A DNA stretch of 64,000 nucleotides from Xanthobacter oligotrophicus (GCF_008364685.1 NZ_VTTL01000003.1:124001-188000), one strand, 5' to 3'. Positions 26,732 to 36,512 are shown, counted from the first letter of the stretch. Notes: generated by a model not told the origin, from the letters alone. Numbers and translations: made by a program.

Positions 26732-27649
26732 TCACTTGAGGGCGTTCAGGGAGGTCGCGAACGACAGGGTCGCGAGGAACTTGTTGCCGCAAGAGTTGGT
26801 GTTGCTGATCATGAAGCCGCAGTCGGCATCGCTCAGGTCGGTGCCGGAGTAGCGCAGGTCGAGGGTGGCGGCCTTGTAGGTGAAGGCAACGCCCACGTTC
26901 CACCAGTTGTAGCCGGGGATCGTCTGGATGTAGGTCAGGTCGGTGAAGGCGTAGCTGACTTCATAATTGTAGGCGCTGGTGGACAGCCACTGATGGCCGA
27001 ACTCGCCAGACGCATACCAGCCGAACGCTTCGCCGGGACCGAAGGAGGGGAGCGGAACCTTGGCGGTCACCGAGAGGGCGGTGCCATCGGTGCCGGTGGA
27101 GGCGAAATCGCTGGTCCAGTAGAGGTTCAGGCCGAGGGTCAGCCAGGGCGCGACCGTGTAGGTCGGCTTGGCATAGATTTCCCAGTAGTTGAAGTCGCTG
27201 GAGCCCGGGCCGAAGTTCAGGCCGGTGATCGGGTCCTTGCTGGAGCTGCTGCCGGGATAGGTGTAGTAGACCGCGCCGACGTCGAGGGCGAAGTTGCCCC
27301 AAGTGTGGCGCAGGCCGCCCGAGAAGTCGACTTCCAGCGAGCTGTTGCCGTTGGTGTAGCCGAGGCCGTCAATGGTGGTGTTCACCCAGTTCTGGTTGGA
27401 CGCCCACACGTTGAAGTACACCCAGTCGAACAGCTGCAGTTCGACGAAGCCCTGGATGGCGGGGTTGTTGTTGGTCTGGCTGATACCGCGGAAGAGGTAG
27501 TCCGACGTGCCGGTCACGCCGAAGGCCAGATCCCACAGGGGAGCCTCGGGAGCCGGAACAGCCTTCACCGGCAGCGGCGAGCTGAGGTCGGCCGCGGAAG
27601 CGGCTCCGGCCAGGAGCAAGGAGGCGGCGACGACTGCGATCTTCTTCAT
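26732..27649 (-). CDS. TorF-family putative outer-membrane porin
   Basis: A 305-residue exported protein. MKKIAVVAASLLLAGAASA is a clear signal peptide. The mature part alternates short polar and aromatic strands (VTGTSDYLFRGISQTNNNPAIQG, LQLFDWVYFNVWASNQNW, LDLRYSGTDLSDADC) typical of an outer-membrane beta-barrel; the opening GxTSDYLFRGISQT motif is the TorF signature. Two cysteines near the end (DADCGFM and NSCGNKF) could form a disulfide. It is a monocistronic gene with a strong terminator, as expected for an abundant porin, and is flanked on both sides by copies of a dispersed repeat. Solute specificity is unknown. Confidence 0.87.
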   Translation of the reverse strand: MKKIAVVAASLLLAGAASAADLSSPLPVKAVPAPEAPLWDLAFGVTGTSDYLFRGISQTNNNPAIQGFVELQLFDWVYFNVWASNQNWVNTTIDGLGYTNGNSSLEVDFSGGLRHTWGNFALDVGAVYYTYPGSSSSKDPITGLNFGPGSSDFNYWEIYAKPTYTVAPWLTLGLNLYWTSDFASTGTDGTALSVTAKVPLPSFGPGEAFGWYASGEFGHQWLSTSAYNYEVSYAFTDLTYIQTIPGYNWWNVGVAFTYKAATLDLRYSGTDLSDADCGFMISNTNSCGNKFLATLSFATSLNALK

Positions 27650-27722
27650 AACGGTACCCCGGCTGCGATTTAGATTGATAGAAATCAGGTCCCCGCCTCA
27701 AGTCCAATGGCAAAATTCAGGC

Positions 27723-27743
27723 AGCAATTGCTACCCAATTGGG
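27723..27743. promoter_or_regulatory. Two adjacent palindromes upstream of the porin gene
   Basis: AGCAATTGCT and CCCAATTGGG are each perfect 10-bp palindromes separated by one base, both centred on AATT, 75-95 bases before the porin start. The spacing of about one helical turn between centres fits a dimer-of-dimers operator. The regulator is not known. Confidence 0.45.
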
Positions 27744-28044
27744 CAAACCCGCATGAATGCTGGATTTCTGTGTTGCGAAGATGCAACGCACTCTGGCGAA
27801 ACGGTGACGACGCCGGTTCCTGACACGAAAAACATCTGACGCAGGAGCAGTTTAGAAGCCTCTGAAGAGGTATTTCAGTAAGCCACGCCGAGTTGGGTGA
27901 CGCGGCCGCGCCACAGCGACTCGATGCGTTTCGGACGGCGTCCGACCGCCCGCCAACGACCGGGAGACGAAACCGGCCCCCGTCGCGCCCTGCATGACCG
28001 GCGCGTCCGGATCGCAGATGCTCAAGCTGGCGTGCCTGCTTATG

Positions 28045-28139
28045 CCATCGGCCTCGGTCTTCGACCGATGCCAAGCGGGGACGCTCAAGCGCCGCGCGGG
28101 TTTGAGCAATAGCCCATGAGTCAAGCTAACGAGCTATTG
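28045..28139. repeat. 95-bp two-hairpin dispersed repeat, copy 2
   Basis: Same layout and length as copy 1 at 26229: CATCGG-N13-CCGATG, then CGCTCAAGCGCCGCGCGGG, then hairpin B with CAATAGC (28107-28113) and GCTATTG (28133-28139). It ends 4 bases before the stop codon of the AprI/Inh-like gene on the other strand, so it forms that gene's 3' untranslated region. Confidence 0.85.
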
Positions 28140-28143
28140 GTAT

Positions 28144-28986
28144 TTAAGGCCGGTTCATGAGCAGCGGGCGGCCACGCTCCGGCGTCCGTGCCCAGCCGCC
28201 GTCTTCCTGCCGCGCGAAGCGGATCACGGCGGTGTCGGTGTCGCCGCGCACCAGGATATTGCCGCCCTCGATGTCCCACGCCACGGGACCAAAGCGCAGA
28301 AGGGCCGGATCACAGCCCGACGCGATGGCGAGCGCCTTGCCCTTGCCGTTGCCCGCGGGCTGGTCGAGCAGGGTCACGCGGCACACCGGCGTTCCCGCCT
28401 GCCGGGCGAGGTCCCATTCGCCCACGACCTCTTCCACCTTGATCTCGGCGTCCTCGTCGGCCGCAGCGGGATTGGCGAGGAAATAGACCCCGTCGCCTTC
28501 CCTGAGCGCCTCAAAGCTGCCGTTGGTGCCTTCGGTGAACTCGGCCACGGTGCGGCCCTGGGCATTGAGCAGGCGCAGGGAGCCGGACGGGTCGGGCAGC
28601 CAGGCCACCACCTGCGCCGAAAAGGCGATGATGGCGCAGGCCTGCCGGTCGAACTCCACCGCGAGGCCCGGCCCGGCGGGCTCCGCCTTCAGCGCGAAGG
28701 GACAGGTCCGCGAGCCATCGGCATTGGCCAGACGGAACGGCGCGGCGAGCCGCGCGCCCGCTTCCCGCACTGCAGGATCGAGCCGCGGAGGGGCCTGCGG
28801 CCGCGGTGCCGCGGCGGGCGCTGCAGGGCCGGAGGGCGCATCGCTGCGCTGCGCCAGCTGGATGCCAGCCGGAATCATGGCCGCGCCAGCGGTGGCGGCG
28901 CGCGCGAGGGCCGCGCCCGGCGGCGTCACGCCCATCTGCGCGCCCAGCACCAGCGCCGCCGCAAGACCCATATGCCGTGGAGCCAT
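28144..28986 (-). CDS. Exported AprI/Inh-type protease-inhibitor-like protein with two tandem domains
   Basis: A protein of about 280 residues. MAPRHMGLAAALVLGAQMGVTPPGAALA is a probable signal peptide, then a Pro/Ala linker. The C-terminal segment GEWDLARQAGTPVCRVTLLDQPAGNGKGKALAIASGC has the pattern of the AprI/Inh family, small lipocalin-like barrels that block alkaline metalloproteases in the periplasm. An earlier segment (TCPFALKAEPAGPGLAVEF, then VVAWLPDPSGSLRLLNAQGRTVAEF) repeats the same pattern, giving two domains, each with a Cys pair. No serralysin-type protease gene is nearby. The start at 28986 has GAGGG ahead of it; the frame extends to 29025. Confidence 0.72.
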   Translation of the reverse strand: MAPRHMGLAAALVLGAQMGVTPPGAALARAATAGAAMIPAGIQLAQRSDAPSGPAAPAAAPRPQAPPRLDPAVREAGARLAAPFRLANADGSRTCPFALKAEPAGPGLAVEFDRQACAIIAFSAQVVAWLPDPSGSLRLLNAQGRTVAEFTEGTNGSFEALREGDGVYFLANPAAADEDAEIKVEEVVGEWDLARQAGTPVCRVTLLDQPAGNGKGKALAIASGCDPALLRFGPVAWDIEGGNILVRGDTDTAVIRFARQEDGGWARTPERGRPLLMNRP

Positions 28987-29137
28987 CCTGCCCTCGAAGC
29001 CGAACACGGGCCGAAACGCTACCACCTTCCGCCTACCGGTTCACCCCCGGTGCGCGCGCGATTGCCTCTGGCGAGCCACTATGGGTGAACCACGTCCGCC
29101 GGACAGGTCACGCGCGCGCCGACGGACAGACCGAGCC

Positions 29138-30094
29138 TCACGCCTTCGGCCAGGGGGTCTCCGCCACCGGGGTCAGCGGACCCTTGCCGTCCATGAAGGA
29201 CACGATGTTGTCCACCACCAGTTGGCCCATGGCCGCACGGGTATGGTGCGTCGACGAGCCCACGTGGGGCAGCAGCACCACATTGTCGAGGCCGAAGAAG
29301 GCCTCCGGCACATGGGGCTCCTTCTCGAACACATCGAGCCCGGCGGCCAGGATGGTGCGGGATTTCAGTGCCGCGAGCAGCGCCGCCTCGTCCACCACCG
29401 TGCCGCGGGCGACGTTGATGAGGATGCCGTCCGGCCCCAAAGCGGCGAGCACGTCCGCATTCACCAGATGGCGGGTCGCCGCCCCGCCGGGGACGATGAC
29501 CACCAGCACGCTCACCTCCCGCGCCATGTCGAGCAGGCTCGCATGATAGGGCAGGTCCACGTCCGGCTGCTGGCGCCGGCTGTGATAGGCGACCGGCACC
29601 GCGAACGCCTCCAGCCGCCGGGCGATGGCCTTGCCGATGCGGCCCATGCCGACGATGCCCACCGTGCGCTCGCGCAAGGTCGGCCCGAGCGGATAGGCGC
29701 CCTTCAGCCAGTTGCCGTCGCGCACGAAGCGGTCGGCCTGGGGGATTTGCCGCACGGTGGCGAGCAGCAGGCCGAGGGTCAGATCGGCCACCTCCTCGTT
29801 CAGCACGTCCGGCGTGTTGGTGACGATCACGCCGCGCCGGGCTGCGGCGGCGGCATCCACCGTGTCGTAGCCGACGCCGAAATTGGCGACGATCTGGAGA
29901 TTGGGCAGGCGCGCCATCAGCGCCTCGTCCACCCGCCCCTTGCCGCGCGTGGCGATGGCGCGCACCGCGCCGGCGGTGGCGTCGGAAAGCCCATCCAGGG
30001 GCAGGAGGTCGAAGCGGGCGGCGAGCTGGCGCTCCACCACCTCTTCCATCACGGGTCCGGTCAGAAGGACGGCCGGGCGGGCTTGATCGGTCAT
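29138..30094 (-). CDS. D-2-hydroxyacid dehydrogenase (glyoxylate/hydroxypyruvate reductase-like)
   Basis: A 318-residue NAD(P)-dependent dehydrogenase. The Rossmann motif VGIVGMGRIGKAIARRLEAF is followed by YHSRRQQ; the two arginines after the second strand favour NADPH. The catalytic set is Arg in NVARGTVVDE, Glu in GLDVFEKEPHVPEA and His in VVLLPHVGSST. The closest functional class is glyoxylate/hydroxypyruvate reductase (GhrB or GyaR type). It could reduce glyoxylate formed by oxalate assimilation further along the window, but that link is inference. Single gene with its own spacer on both sides. Confidence 0.88.
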   Translation of the reverse strand: MTDQARPAVLLTGPVMEEVVERQLAARFDLLPLDGLSDATAGAVRAIATRGKGRVDEALMARLPNLQIVANFGVGYDTVDAAAAARRGVIVTNTPDVLNEEVADLTLGLLLATVRQIPQADRFVRDGNWLKGAYPLGPTLRERTVGIVGMGRIGKAIARRLEAFAVPVAYHSRRQQPDVDLPYHASLLDMAREVSVLVVIVPGGAATRHLVNADVLAALGPDGILINVARGTVVDEAALLAALKSRTILAAGLDVFEKEPHVPEAFFGLDNVVLLPHVGSSTHHTRAAMGQLVVDNIVSFMDGKGPLTPVAETPWPKA

Positions 30095-30411
30095 GGCAGG
30101 CTCTCAGTTCCGACGGTCAAATCTGGCCCAGGACCAATGCCAAGGGCAAGGAAACGGTAGCAAGGTATCCCGGCGCCGGCCGGGAACGCCCCCTGTCTAC
30201 CCCCATCGCAGGGGCCGGTTCAATGAAAGTTCAATCGTTTTAAATTCCCTCTTGATCCCGGCTTCGGCTTTCACCATGATCGCGCCGCGTCACACAGAGG
30301 GCGCAAGGTTCCCCTAAGGGACCCAAGAAACAGAATGAAGATCACGCGCGACGTTGAAGGCGGACGGATATCCGCCCGGCGCGCTGGCGAACACGAGGGA
30401 GAGGACGCTTC
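30095..30411. other. Divergent promoter region of the ABC-transporter operon
   Basis: 317 bases between the dehydrogenase and the transporter operon. An AT-rich patch (TTCAATCGTTTTAAATTCC near 30230) is the likely promoter zone. TTCAATGAAAGTTCAA (30219-30234) holds a direct repeat TTCAA. No operator palindrome was clear. GAGGGAGAGGA serves the ATPase start at 30412. Confidence 0.4.
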
Positions 30412-31488
<1,077 letters not shown>

Positions 31489-31599
31489 CACACTCCAGAC
31501 GGCAGCAAAGACGGCCCGGCGACGCCAATCCACAACGCCAGGGCCGCACCAGAACTGCTCGCACGCCAAAACAAACATATCTTCACGGGAGGAAGACGA

Positions 31600-32913
31600 A
31601 TGACCCTTTCCAGACGCGACGTGCTGATGGGCGGCGCCGGTCTCGCTGCAGGCAGCATGGCCCTGCCCTTCCTGGGCGGCACCCAGGCCTTCGGCCAGTC
31701 CGTTCCCAAGTTCGAGCCGGAGCCCGGAGCCTCCCTGCGCCTGCTGCGCTGGTCGCCCTTCGTGAAGGGCGAGGAGGATGCCTGGCTCGCCAACACCAAG
31801 AAGTTCACCGAGGCCACCGGCGTCGAGGTGCGCATCGACAAGGAGAGCTGGGAGGACATCCGTCCGAAAGCCGCCGTGGCCGCGAACGTGGGCTCCGGCC
31901 CCGACATGGTCTGGGTCTGGTTCGATGACGCCCAGCAATATCCCGACAAGCTGCTCGACGTGACCGACCTCGCCAAGGGCCTCTCCGCCACCTACGGTGG
32001 CTATTATCCGGGCAACGAGGTCTATGCCCAGGTCAACAATCGCTTCGTGGCGCTGCCGCTGGCCACCATCGGCAATGCGGTGGTCTATCGCGACAGCTGG
32101 GTGAAGCAGGCTGGATTTAGCGAATTCCCGAAGGACACCAAGGGCCTGCTGGAACTGGGCAAGGCGCTCAAGGCCATCAACCACCCCATGGGCTTCACGC
32201 TGGGCCACGGCGTGGGCGACGGCAACAATTACTGCCACTGGATCCTGTGGAGCCACGGCGGCAAGATGGTCGACGAGAACGGCAAGGTGGTGATCAACTC
32301 GCCGGAGACCGTCGCCGGCCTGCGCTACGCCGCCGAGCTGTACAAGACCTTCATTCCCGGCACCGAGAGCTGGCTCGACGTCAACAACAACCGCGCCTTC
32401 ATCGCTGGCGACCTGTCGGTGACGGCGAACGGCGTGTCCATCTATTATGCGGCGGCGAACGACCCCAAGCTCGCCGACATGGCGGCGGACATGAAGTCCA
32501 CCAACTTCCCCATCGGCCCCATCGGCAAGAAGGTGGAGCTGCACCAGACCACCCAGGCCTGCATCTTCAAGTACACCAAGTACCCGAAGGCGGCCCAGGC
32601 CTACCTCGCCTTCATGTTCGACGCGCCGCAGTACAATGCCTGGCTCACCGGCGCGAGCGCCTATTGCTGCCAGACGCTGAAGGCCTTCGCCAACAATCCG
32701 GTGTGGACCTCCAAGCCCATCCACGCCGCCTATTCGGTCGCCTCCGAGACCCTGCAGCCCAACGGCTATGCGGGTCCGCTCGGCCCCAAGTCGGCGGCGG
32801 CCATGGCCGACTGGATCGTGGTGGACATGGTGGCGGAAGCCGCCACCGGCCAGCGCACCCCGGAAGAAGCCGCCAAGCGCGCCCAGCAGCGCGCGGAGCG
32901 CATCTACCGCTGA
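31600..32913 (+). CDS. ABC transporter substrate-binding protein, family 1, Tat-exported
   Basis: A 437-residue periplasmic binding protein. MTLSRRDVLMGGAGLAAGSMALPFLGG is a twin-arginine (Tat) signal with the motif SRRDVL. Downstream segments such as LRLLRWSPFVKGEEDAWLANTKKFTEATGVEV and GPDMVWVWFDDAQQYPDKLLDVTDLAK fit family 1 carbohydrate-binding proteins. The use of Tat rather than Sec export implies folding before export. It sits 111 bases after the ATPase. A stable hairpin follows its stop and may raise its expression over the permeases, as is usual for such operons. Confidence 0.9.
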   Translation: MTLSRRDVLMGGAGLAAGSMALPFLGGTQAFGQSVPKFEPEPGASLRLLRWSPFVKGEEDAWLANTKKFTEATGVEVRIDKESWEDIRPKAAVAANVGSGPDMVWVWFDDAQQYPDKLLDVTDLAKGLSATYGGYYPGNEVYAQVNNRFVALPLATIGNAVVYRDSWVKQAGFSEFPKDTKGLLELGKALKAINHPMGFTLGHGVGDGNNYCHWILWSHGGKMVDENGKVVINSPETVAGLRYAAELYKTFIPGTESWLDVNNNRAFIAGDLSVTANGVSIYYAAANDPKLADMAADMKSTNFPIGPIGKKVELHQTTQACIFKYTKYPKAAQAYLAFMFDAPQYNAWLTGASAYCCQTLKAFANNPVWTSKPIHAAYSVASETLQPNGYAGPLGPKSAAAMADWIVVDMVAEAATGQRTPEEAAKRAQQRAERIYR

Positions 32914-32960
32914 TGTGACGGGGGCTCCGGCGCCGACGCGCCCGAGCCCCTTCCCGCTCC

Positions 32961-32996
32961 GCCCTCTCCCGCCTCGCCCTGCACGCGGGAGAGGGC
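32961..32996 (+). repeat. 12-bp inverted repeat between binding-protein and permease genes
   Basis: GCCCTCTCCCGC (32961-32972), 12-base loop, GCGGGAGAGGGC (32985-32996). It is not followed by a T-run, so it is more likely an mRNA-stabilising or processing element that sets the ratio of binding protein to permeases. The CTCTCCCGC core recurs at 63555. Confidence 0.6.
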
Positions 32997-33085
32997 ATTT
33001 CCCGACAGCGGCGGCACCGGCTTCAGGCCGGCCGCCCCCTCCCCCTTGGGGAGAACGGCACGTCAGATTCCCGGAGATTCCTTCC

Positions 33086-34027
33086 ATGGCCAACGTCACT
33101 GCGACCGAGCCGTCCCCCTCGCGGTCCTTCTGGGCCGGCATCGGCCAGGGCCGGCATGTGATCGGCATCCTCTTCATGCTGCCGGCCGCCGTGTTCCTGC
33201 TGTTCTTCCTCACCTATCCGCTGGGGCTCGGCGTCTGGCTCGGCTTCACCGACACAAGGATCGGCCGCGCCGGCGTCTTCATCGGCCTGGAGAACTACCA
33301 GTCGCTCATGGGCGACAGCCTGTTCTGGCTGGTGGTGTTCAACACGATTCTCTACACGGTGGCCGCCTCGATCCTGAAGTTCGCGCTCGGCCTGTGGCTG
33401 GCGCTGCTGCTGAACGAGAACCTGCCGTTCAAGGCCTTCTTCCGCGCCGTGGTGCTGCTGCCTTGGGTGGTACCCACCGTGCTCTCGGCCATCGCCTTCT
33501 GGTGGATCTTCGACAGCCAGTACTCGATCATCTCCTGGGCGCTCATCAAGATGGGGCTCATCTCCACGCCCATCAACTTCCTCGGCGACGTGGCCAACGC
33601 CCGCGCCTCGGTGATCGCCGCCAACGTGTGGCGCGGCATTCCCTTCGTCGCCATCTCGCTGCTGGCCGGCCTGCAGACCATCTCGCCCTCGCTGCACGAG
33701 GCCGCGACCCTGGATGGCGCCACCAACTGGCAGCGCTTCCGCTACATCACGCTGCCCATGCTCTCGCCCATCATCGCGGTGGTGATGACGTTCTCGGTGC
33801 TGTTCACCTTCACCGACTTCCAGCTCATCTATGTGCTGACGCGCGGCGGGCCGCTGAACTCCACCCACCTGATGGCGACCCTGTCGTTCCAGCGCGCCAT
33901 TCCCGGCGGCTCCCTGGGCGAGGGCGCGGCCATCGCGGTGGCCATGATCCCGTTCCTGCTGGGGGCGATCCTGTTCAGCTATTTCGGCCTCCAGCGCCGC
34001 AAGTGGCAGCAGGGCGGAGCCGACTGA
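33086..34027 (+). CDS. ABC transporter permease (MalF/UgpA type)
   Basis: A 313-residue inner-membrane permease with six predicted helices, starting with IGILFMLPAAVFLLFFLTYPLGLG. The EAA loop is EAATLDGATNWQRFRYITLPML, which contacts the ATPase. MANVTATEPSPSRSFW at 33086 is the natural start, preceded by GGAGATTCCTTCC; the open frame from 32768 is rejected because it runs through the binding-protein end and the hairpin. Works with the permease encoded at 34137. Confidence 0.92.
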   Translation: MANVTATEPSPSRSFWAGIGQGRHVIGILFMLPAAVFLLFFLTYPLGLGVWLGFTDTRIGRAGVFIGLENYQSLMGDSLFWLVVFNTILYTVAASILKFALGLWLALLLNENLPFKAFFRAVVLLPWVVPTVLSAIAFWWIFDSQYSIISWALIKMGLISTPINFLGDVANARASVIAANVWRGIPFVAISLLAGLQTISPSLHEAATLDGATNWQRFRYITLPMLSPIIAVVMTFSVLFTFTDFQLIYVLTRGGPLNSTHLMATLSFQRAIPGGSLGEGAAIAVAMIPFLLGAILFSYFGLQRRKWQQGGAD

Positions 34028-34081
34028 TGGCCACGCCCCGCCCGGCCGGCACCGGCCCCTCCCGCTCTTTCCTTTCCCCGA

Positions 34082-34105
34082 CCCTTACCCGCATACGGGT
34101 GAGGG
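34082..34105 (+). repeat. Short inverted repeat between the two permease genes
   Basis: CCCTTACCCG, loop CATA, CGGGTGAGGG: a 10-bp stem with one G-T wobble. It lies in the 109-base gap between the permease genes and has no T-run. Similar intercistronic hairpins occur at 32961. Confidence 0.5.
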
Positions 34106-34136
34106 AAAGCGCCGCGCCCGCGTCGAGGACCCGCCC

Positions 34137-35024
34137 ATGACCCAAACTTCCGAACAGATGACCGACAATTCCACGGGCATGAGCTATCTCGACAGCCTGC
34201 CCCGGCGGCTGGTCACGGTCATCCTGCCGCTGCTGGTGTTCGTCTTCGTGCTGCTGTTTCCGTTCTACTGGATGGCGATCACGGCCATCAAGCCGAACTA
34301 CCAGCTCACCGACTACAACAACTATTCGCCGCTCTGGGTGGTGGAGCCGACGCTGGAGCACATCAAGTATCTCCTGTTCGAGACCTCCTATCCGCACTGG
34401 CTGTGGAACACCATCTACATCTCGGTGGCGGCCACCGTCATCTCGCTGGTGACCTCGGTGTTCGCCGCCTATGCCATCGAGCGGCTGCGCTTCAACGGCT
34501 CGCGCTGGGTCGGCCTCGGCATCTTCCTCGCCTATCTGGTGCCGCCCTCCATCCTGTTCATCCCGCTCGCCATCATGGTGTTCGGGCTCGGCATCTACGA
34601 CACCAAGCTCGCCCTCATCCTCACCTACCCCACCTTCCTGGTGCCGTTCTCCACCTGGCTGCTGATGGGCTATTTCCGCTCCATCCCGTTCGAGCTGGAG
34701 GAATGCGCGCTGGTGGACGGCGCCTCGCGCTGGCAGATCCTGATCAAGGTGCTGCTGCCGCTGTCGGTGCCGGGCCTGATCTCGGCGGGCATCTTCTCCT
34801 TCACCCTGTCGTGGAACGAGTTCATCTACGCGCTCACCTTCATCCAGTCGTCGGAGAACAAGACCGTGCCGGTGGGCGTGCTCACCGAGCTGGTGCGCTC
34901 GGACGTGTATGAATGGGGCTCGCTGATGGCCGGCGCGCTGCTGGGCTCGCTGCCGGTGGTGATCCTCTACTCCTTCTTCGTGGACTACTACGTGTCGTCC
35001 ATGACCGGAGCGGTGAAGGAATAG
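34137..35024 (+). CDS. ABC transporter permease (MalG/UgpE type)
   Basis: A 295-residue second permease with six helices; the first is LVTVILPLLVFVFVLLFPFYWMAIT. The EAA motif is EECALVDGASRWQILIKVLLPL. It closes the four-gene import operon. The ATG at 34137 is used; a second in-frame ATG (codon 8) is possible. Nothing in this or the partner permease narrows the substrate. Confidence 0.92.
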   Translation: MTQTSEQMTDNSTGMSYLDSLPRRLVTVILPLLVFVFVLLFPFYWMAITAIKPNYQLTDYNNYSPLWVVEPTLEHIKYLLFETSYPHWLWNTIYISVAATVISLVTSVFAAYAIERLRFNGSRWVGLGIFLAYLVPPSILFIPLAIMVFGLGIYDTKLALILTYPTFLVPFSTWLLMGYFRSIPFELEECALVDGASRWQILIKVLLPLSVPGLISAGIFSFTLSWNEFIYALTFIQSSENKTVPVGVLTELVRSDVYEWGSLMAGALLGSLPVVILYSFFVDYYVSSMTGAVKE

Positions 35025-35055
35025 GCATCTCGCGCAGGCGGGACCTCCCCCGGTC

Positions 35056-35083
35056 GGCAAAGCTTCCCCTGCGAAGCTTTGCC
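35056..35083 (+). terminator. Hairpin at the end of the ABC operon
   Basis: GGCAAAGCTTC, loop CCCTGC, GAAGCTTTGCC: a perfect 11-bp stem 31 bases after the last permease. There is no clean T-run after it, so it may be a weak or Rho-assisted terminator. Confidence 0.45.
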
Positions 35084-35178
35084 CGCTTGCCCTTCGGCCG
35101 CGACCGTGGCACCCCTTTGCGCCTTCGCTGCAACGCGGCAGGGGTGGCCCGCAGGGTCGATACGGAGGGGATGGGACG

Positions 35179-35679
35179 ATGCTGGAACGTGCGATCGAGT
35201 CGGTGCTCTTCCGCAGCCGCTGGATCATGGCGCCGTTCTATCTCGGCCTCGTCGTGTCCCTGCTGGTGCTGCTGTTCAAGTTCGGCAGCGAGCTGCTGCA
35301 CTTCGTGACGCATGCTACCGGCGCCACCGAGAGCGACACCATCCTCGGCATCCTCGCCCTGGTGGACCTGACGCTGACCGGCAACCTGGTGCTGATCGTC
35401 ATCTTCTCCGGCTACGAGAACTTCGTCTCCAAGATCGATCCCGAAGGCCATCCCGATTGGCCGGAATGGATGACGCGGGTGGATTTCACCGGCCTGAAGC
35501 AGAAGCTTTTGGCCTCCATCGTCGCCATCTCCGCGATCCAGCTGCTCAAGGCCTTCATGAACATCGACAAGGGGATGAACGAGAACACGCTGATGTGGCT
35601 CGTGATCATCCATGTGGTGTTCGTCGGCTCGAGCCTTATCCTCGCCTGGTCCGACAAGCTCTCCAACAACAAGCATTAG
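35179..35679 (+). CDS. UPF0114 (YqhA-like, TIGR00645) membrane protein
   Basis: A 166-residue protein matching the YqhA/UPF0114 family throughout: MLERAIESVLFRSRWIMAPFYLGLVVSLL, ALVDLTLTGNLVLIVIFSGYENFVSKID and LKQKLLASIVAISAIQLLKAFM. Four hydrophobic segments are visible. The function of the family is not known. GGAGGGG before the ATG is a strong ribosome site. It follows the ABC operon at 154 bases, with a hairpin between, so it is probably a separate unit. Confidence 0.92.
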   Translation: MLERAIESVLFRSRWIMAPFYLGLVVSLLVLLFKFGSELLHFVTHATGATESDTILGILALVDLTLTGNLVLIVIFSGYENFVSKIDPEGHPDWPEWMTRVDFTGLKQKLLASIVAISAIQLLKAFMNIDKGMNENTLMWLVIIHVVFVGSSLILAWSDKLSNNKH

Positions 35680-35699
35680 GCCGGGTCCCGCTGCCGGGC

Positions 35700-36512
35700 C
35701 TATCGCCCCGGCAGCACCAGCACGGTCGGCGCCTTGGGCAGGGTCTCCCGCGCCAGCATCACGCTGGCGTCGGCGGAGCGTTCCACCTGCCACTCCCGGC
35801 CGAGGCGCGACAGGAACCGTTCCAGCCCCCACGCGCTGAAATAGTGCATGGGGATCACGAGGGGGGCGTTGATGGCCTTCAGCGTCTCCACCATGCCCTC
35901 GATGTCGAGGGTGTAGGAGCCGTCCACCGGCGCCAGCACCACGTCGATGCGCCCCAGCGCCTCCAGGTGGGCGGGCGTCAAGAGATGGTGCAGGTGGCCG
36001 AGATGGGCGATGCACAGGCCCGCCACCTCGAACACGAACATGGAATTGCCGTCATACTCGGTGCCCGCGCCCCGCCGGATGTTGGTGGGCACATTGCGGA
36101 TCCACACGTCGTCGAGGGTCAGCTCGTAGTGCGCCGCGCGCCCGTCCGGGCTCCAGCCGCGCAGCACGTATTCAATCCCGGCCTCGGGCGCATCGGTGTA
36201 GTGGCTGTCGTGGGCGTGGTTCATGGTGACCACGCGCGGCACAATGGGCGGGCGGATATAGTCGTTGTAGTCGGTGACGATGGTCACACCCGCGGGGCTC
36301 TCGATGAGAAAGCTCGCGTGGCCGAGAAAGGTCAGCCGGACGAGACCCGCAGCCGCAGCCAGCCGCAGCCCACCACCGTCCAGCGCCGCGAAGCGGACCG
36401 GCGCGCGATCGGCCACCATGCGGGGACATTTCTCCGGCTGCGCGGCGGCGAAGCCCGGCACCAGCACCAAGGCGGCGAGAGCAGCCAGCGCGGCTCGCCA
36501 TAGATTGTGCAT
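35700..36512 (-). CDS. Exported MBL-fold metal-dependent hydrolase
   Basis: A protein of about 270 residues of the metallo-beta-lactamase superfamily. MHNLWRAALAALAALVLVPGFAAAQ is a signal peptide, which decides the start over the open frame to 36638. The fold is shown by VRLTFLGHASFLIESPAGVTIVTDYND, MNHAHDSHYTDAPE (the HxHDxH-like metal site is altered to NHAHDSHYT) and IAHLGHLHHLLTP. The pattern resembles the L-ascorbate-6-phosphate lactonase/UlaG-like group. Periplasmic. It converges with the UPF0114 gene. Substrate unknown. Confidence 0.82.
   Translation of the reverse strand: MHNLWRAALAALAALVLVPGFAAAQPEKCPRMVADRAPVRFAALDGGGLRLAAAAGLVRLTFLGHASFLIESPAGVTIVTDYNDYIRPPIVPRVVTMNHAHDSHYTDAPEAGIEYVLRGWSPDGRAAHYELTLDDVWIRNVPTNIRRGAGTEYDGNSMFVFEVAGLCIAHLGHLHHLLTPAHLEALGRIDVVLAPVDGSYTLDIEGMVETLKAINAPLVIPMHYFSAWGLERFLSRLGREWQVERSADASVMLARETLPKAPTVLVLPGR

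Larger units (their letters stand above)
27650..28143. other. Upstream region of the porin gene with palindromes and repeat copy 2
   Basis: This 494-base stretch should contain the porin promoter. Reading leftwards, TTGAGG and TATCAA about 15 bases apart near 27680-27700 are a weak candidate. Two adjacent perfect palindromes, AGCAATTGCT (27723-27732) and CCCAATTGGG (27734-27743), look like an operator pair. CCTCT-GA-AGAGG near 27857 is a small hairpin. Repeat copy 2 occupies 28045-28139. No small gene is supported. Confidence 0.5.

Noticed and set aside
25724-28124. Small minus-strand proteins with the sequence KPARRLSVP in two places
   Set aside because: They are translations of the 95-bp dispersed repeat and share only the repeat; no ribosome site or conserved frame beyond it.
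29138-30094. Calling the 2-hydroxyacid dehydrogenase part of the oxalate pathway
   Set aside because: It fits chemically as a glyoxylate reductase but is over 13 kb away from the oxalate genes with unrelated genes between; kept only as a possibility in its entry.
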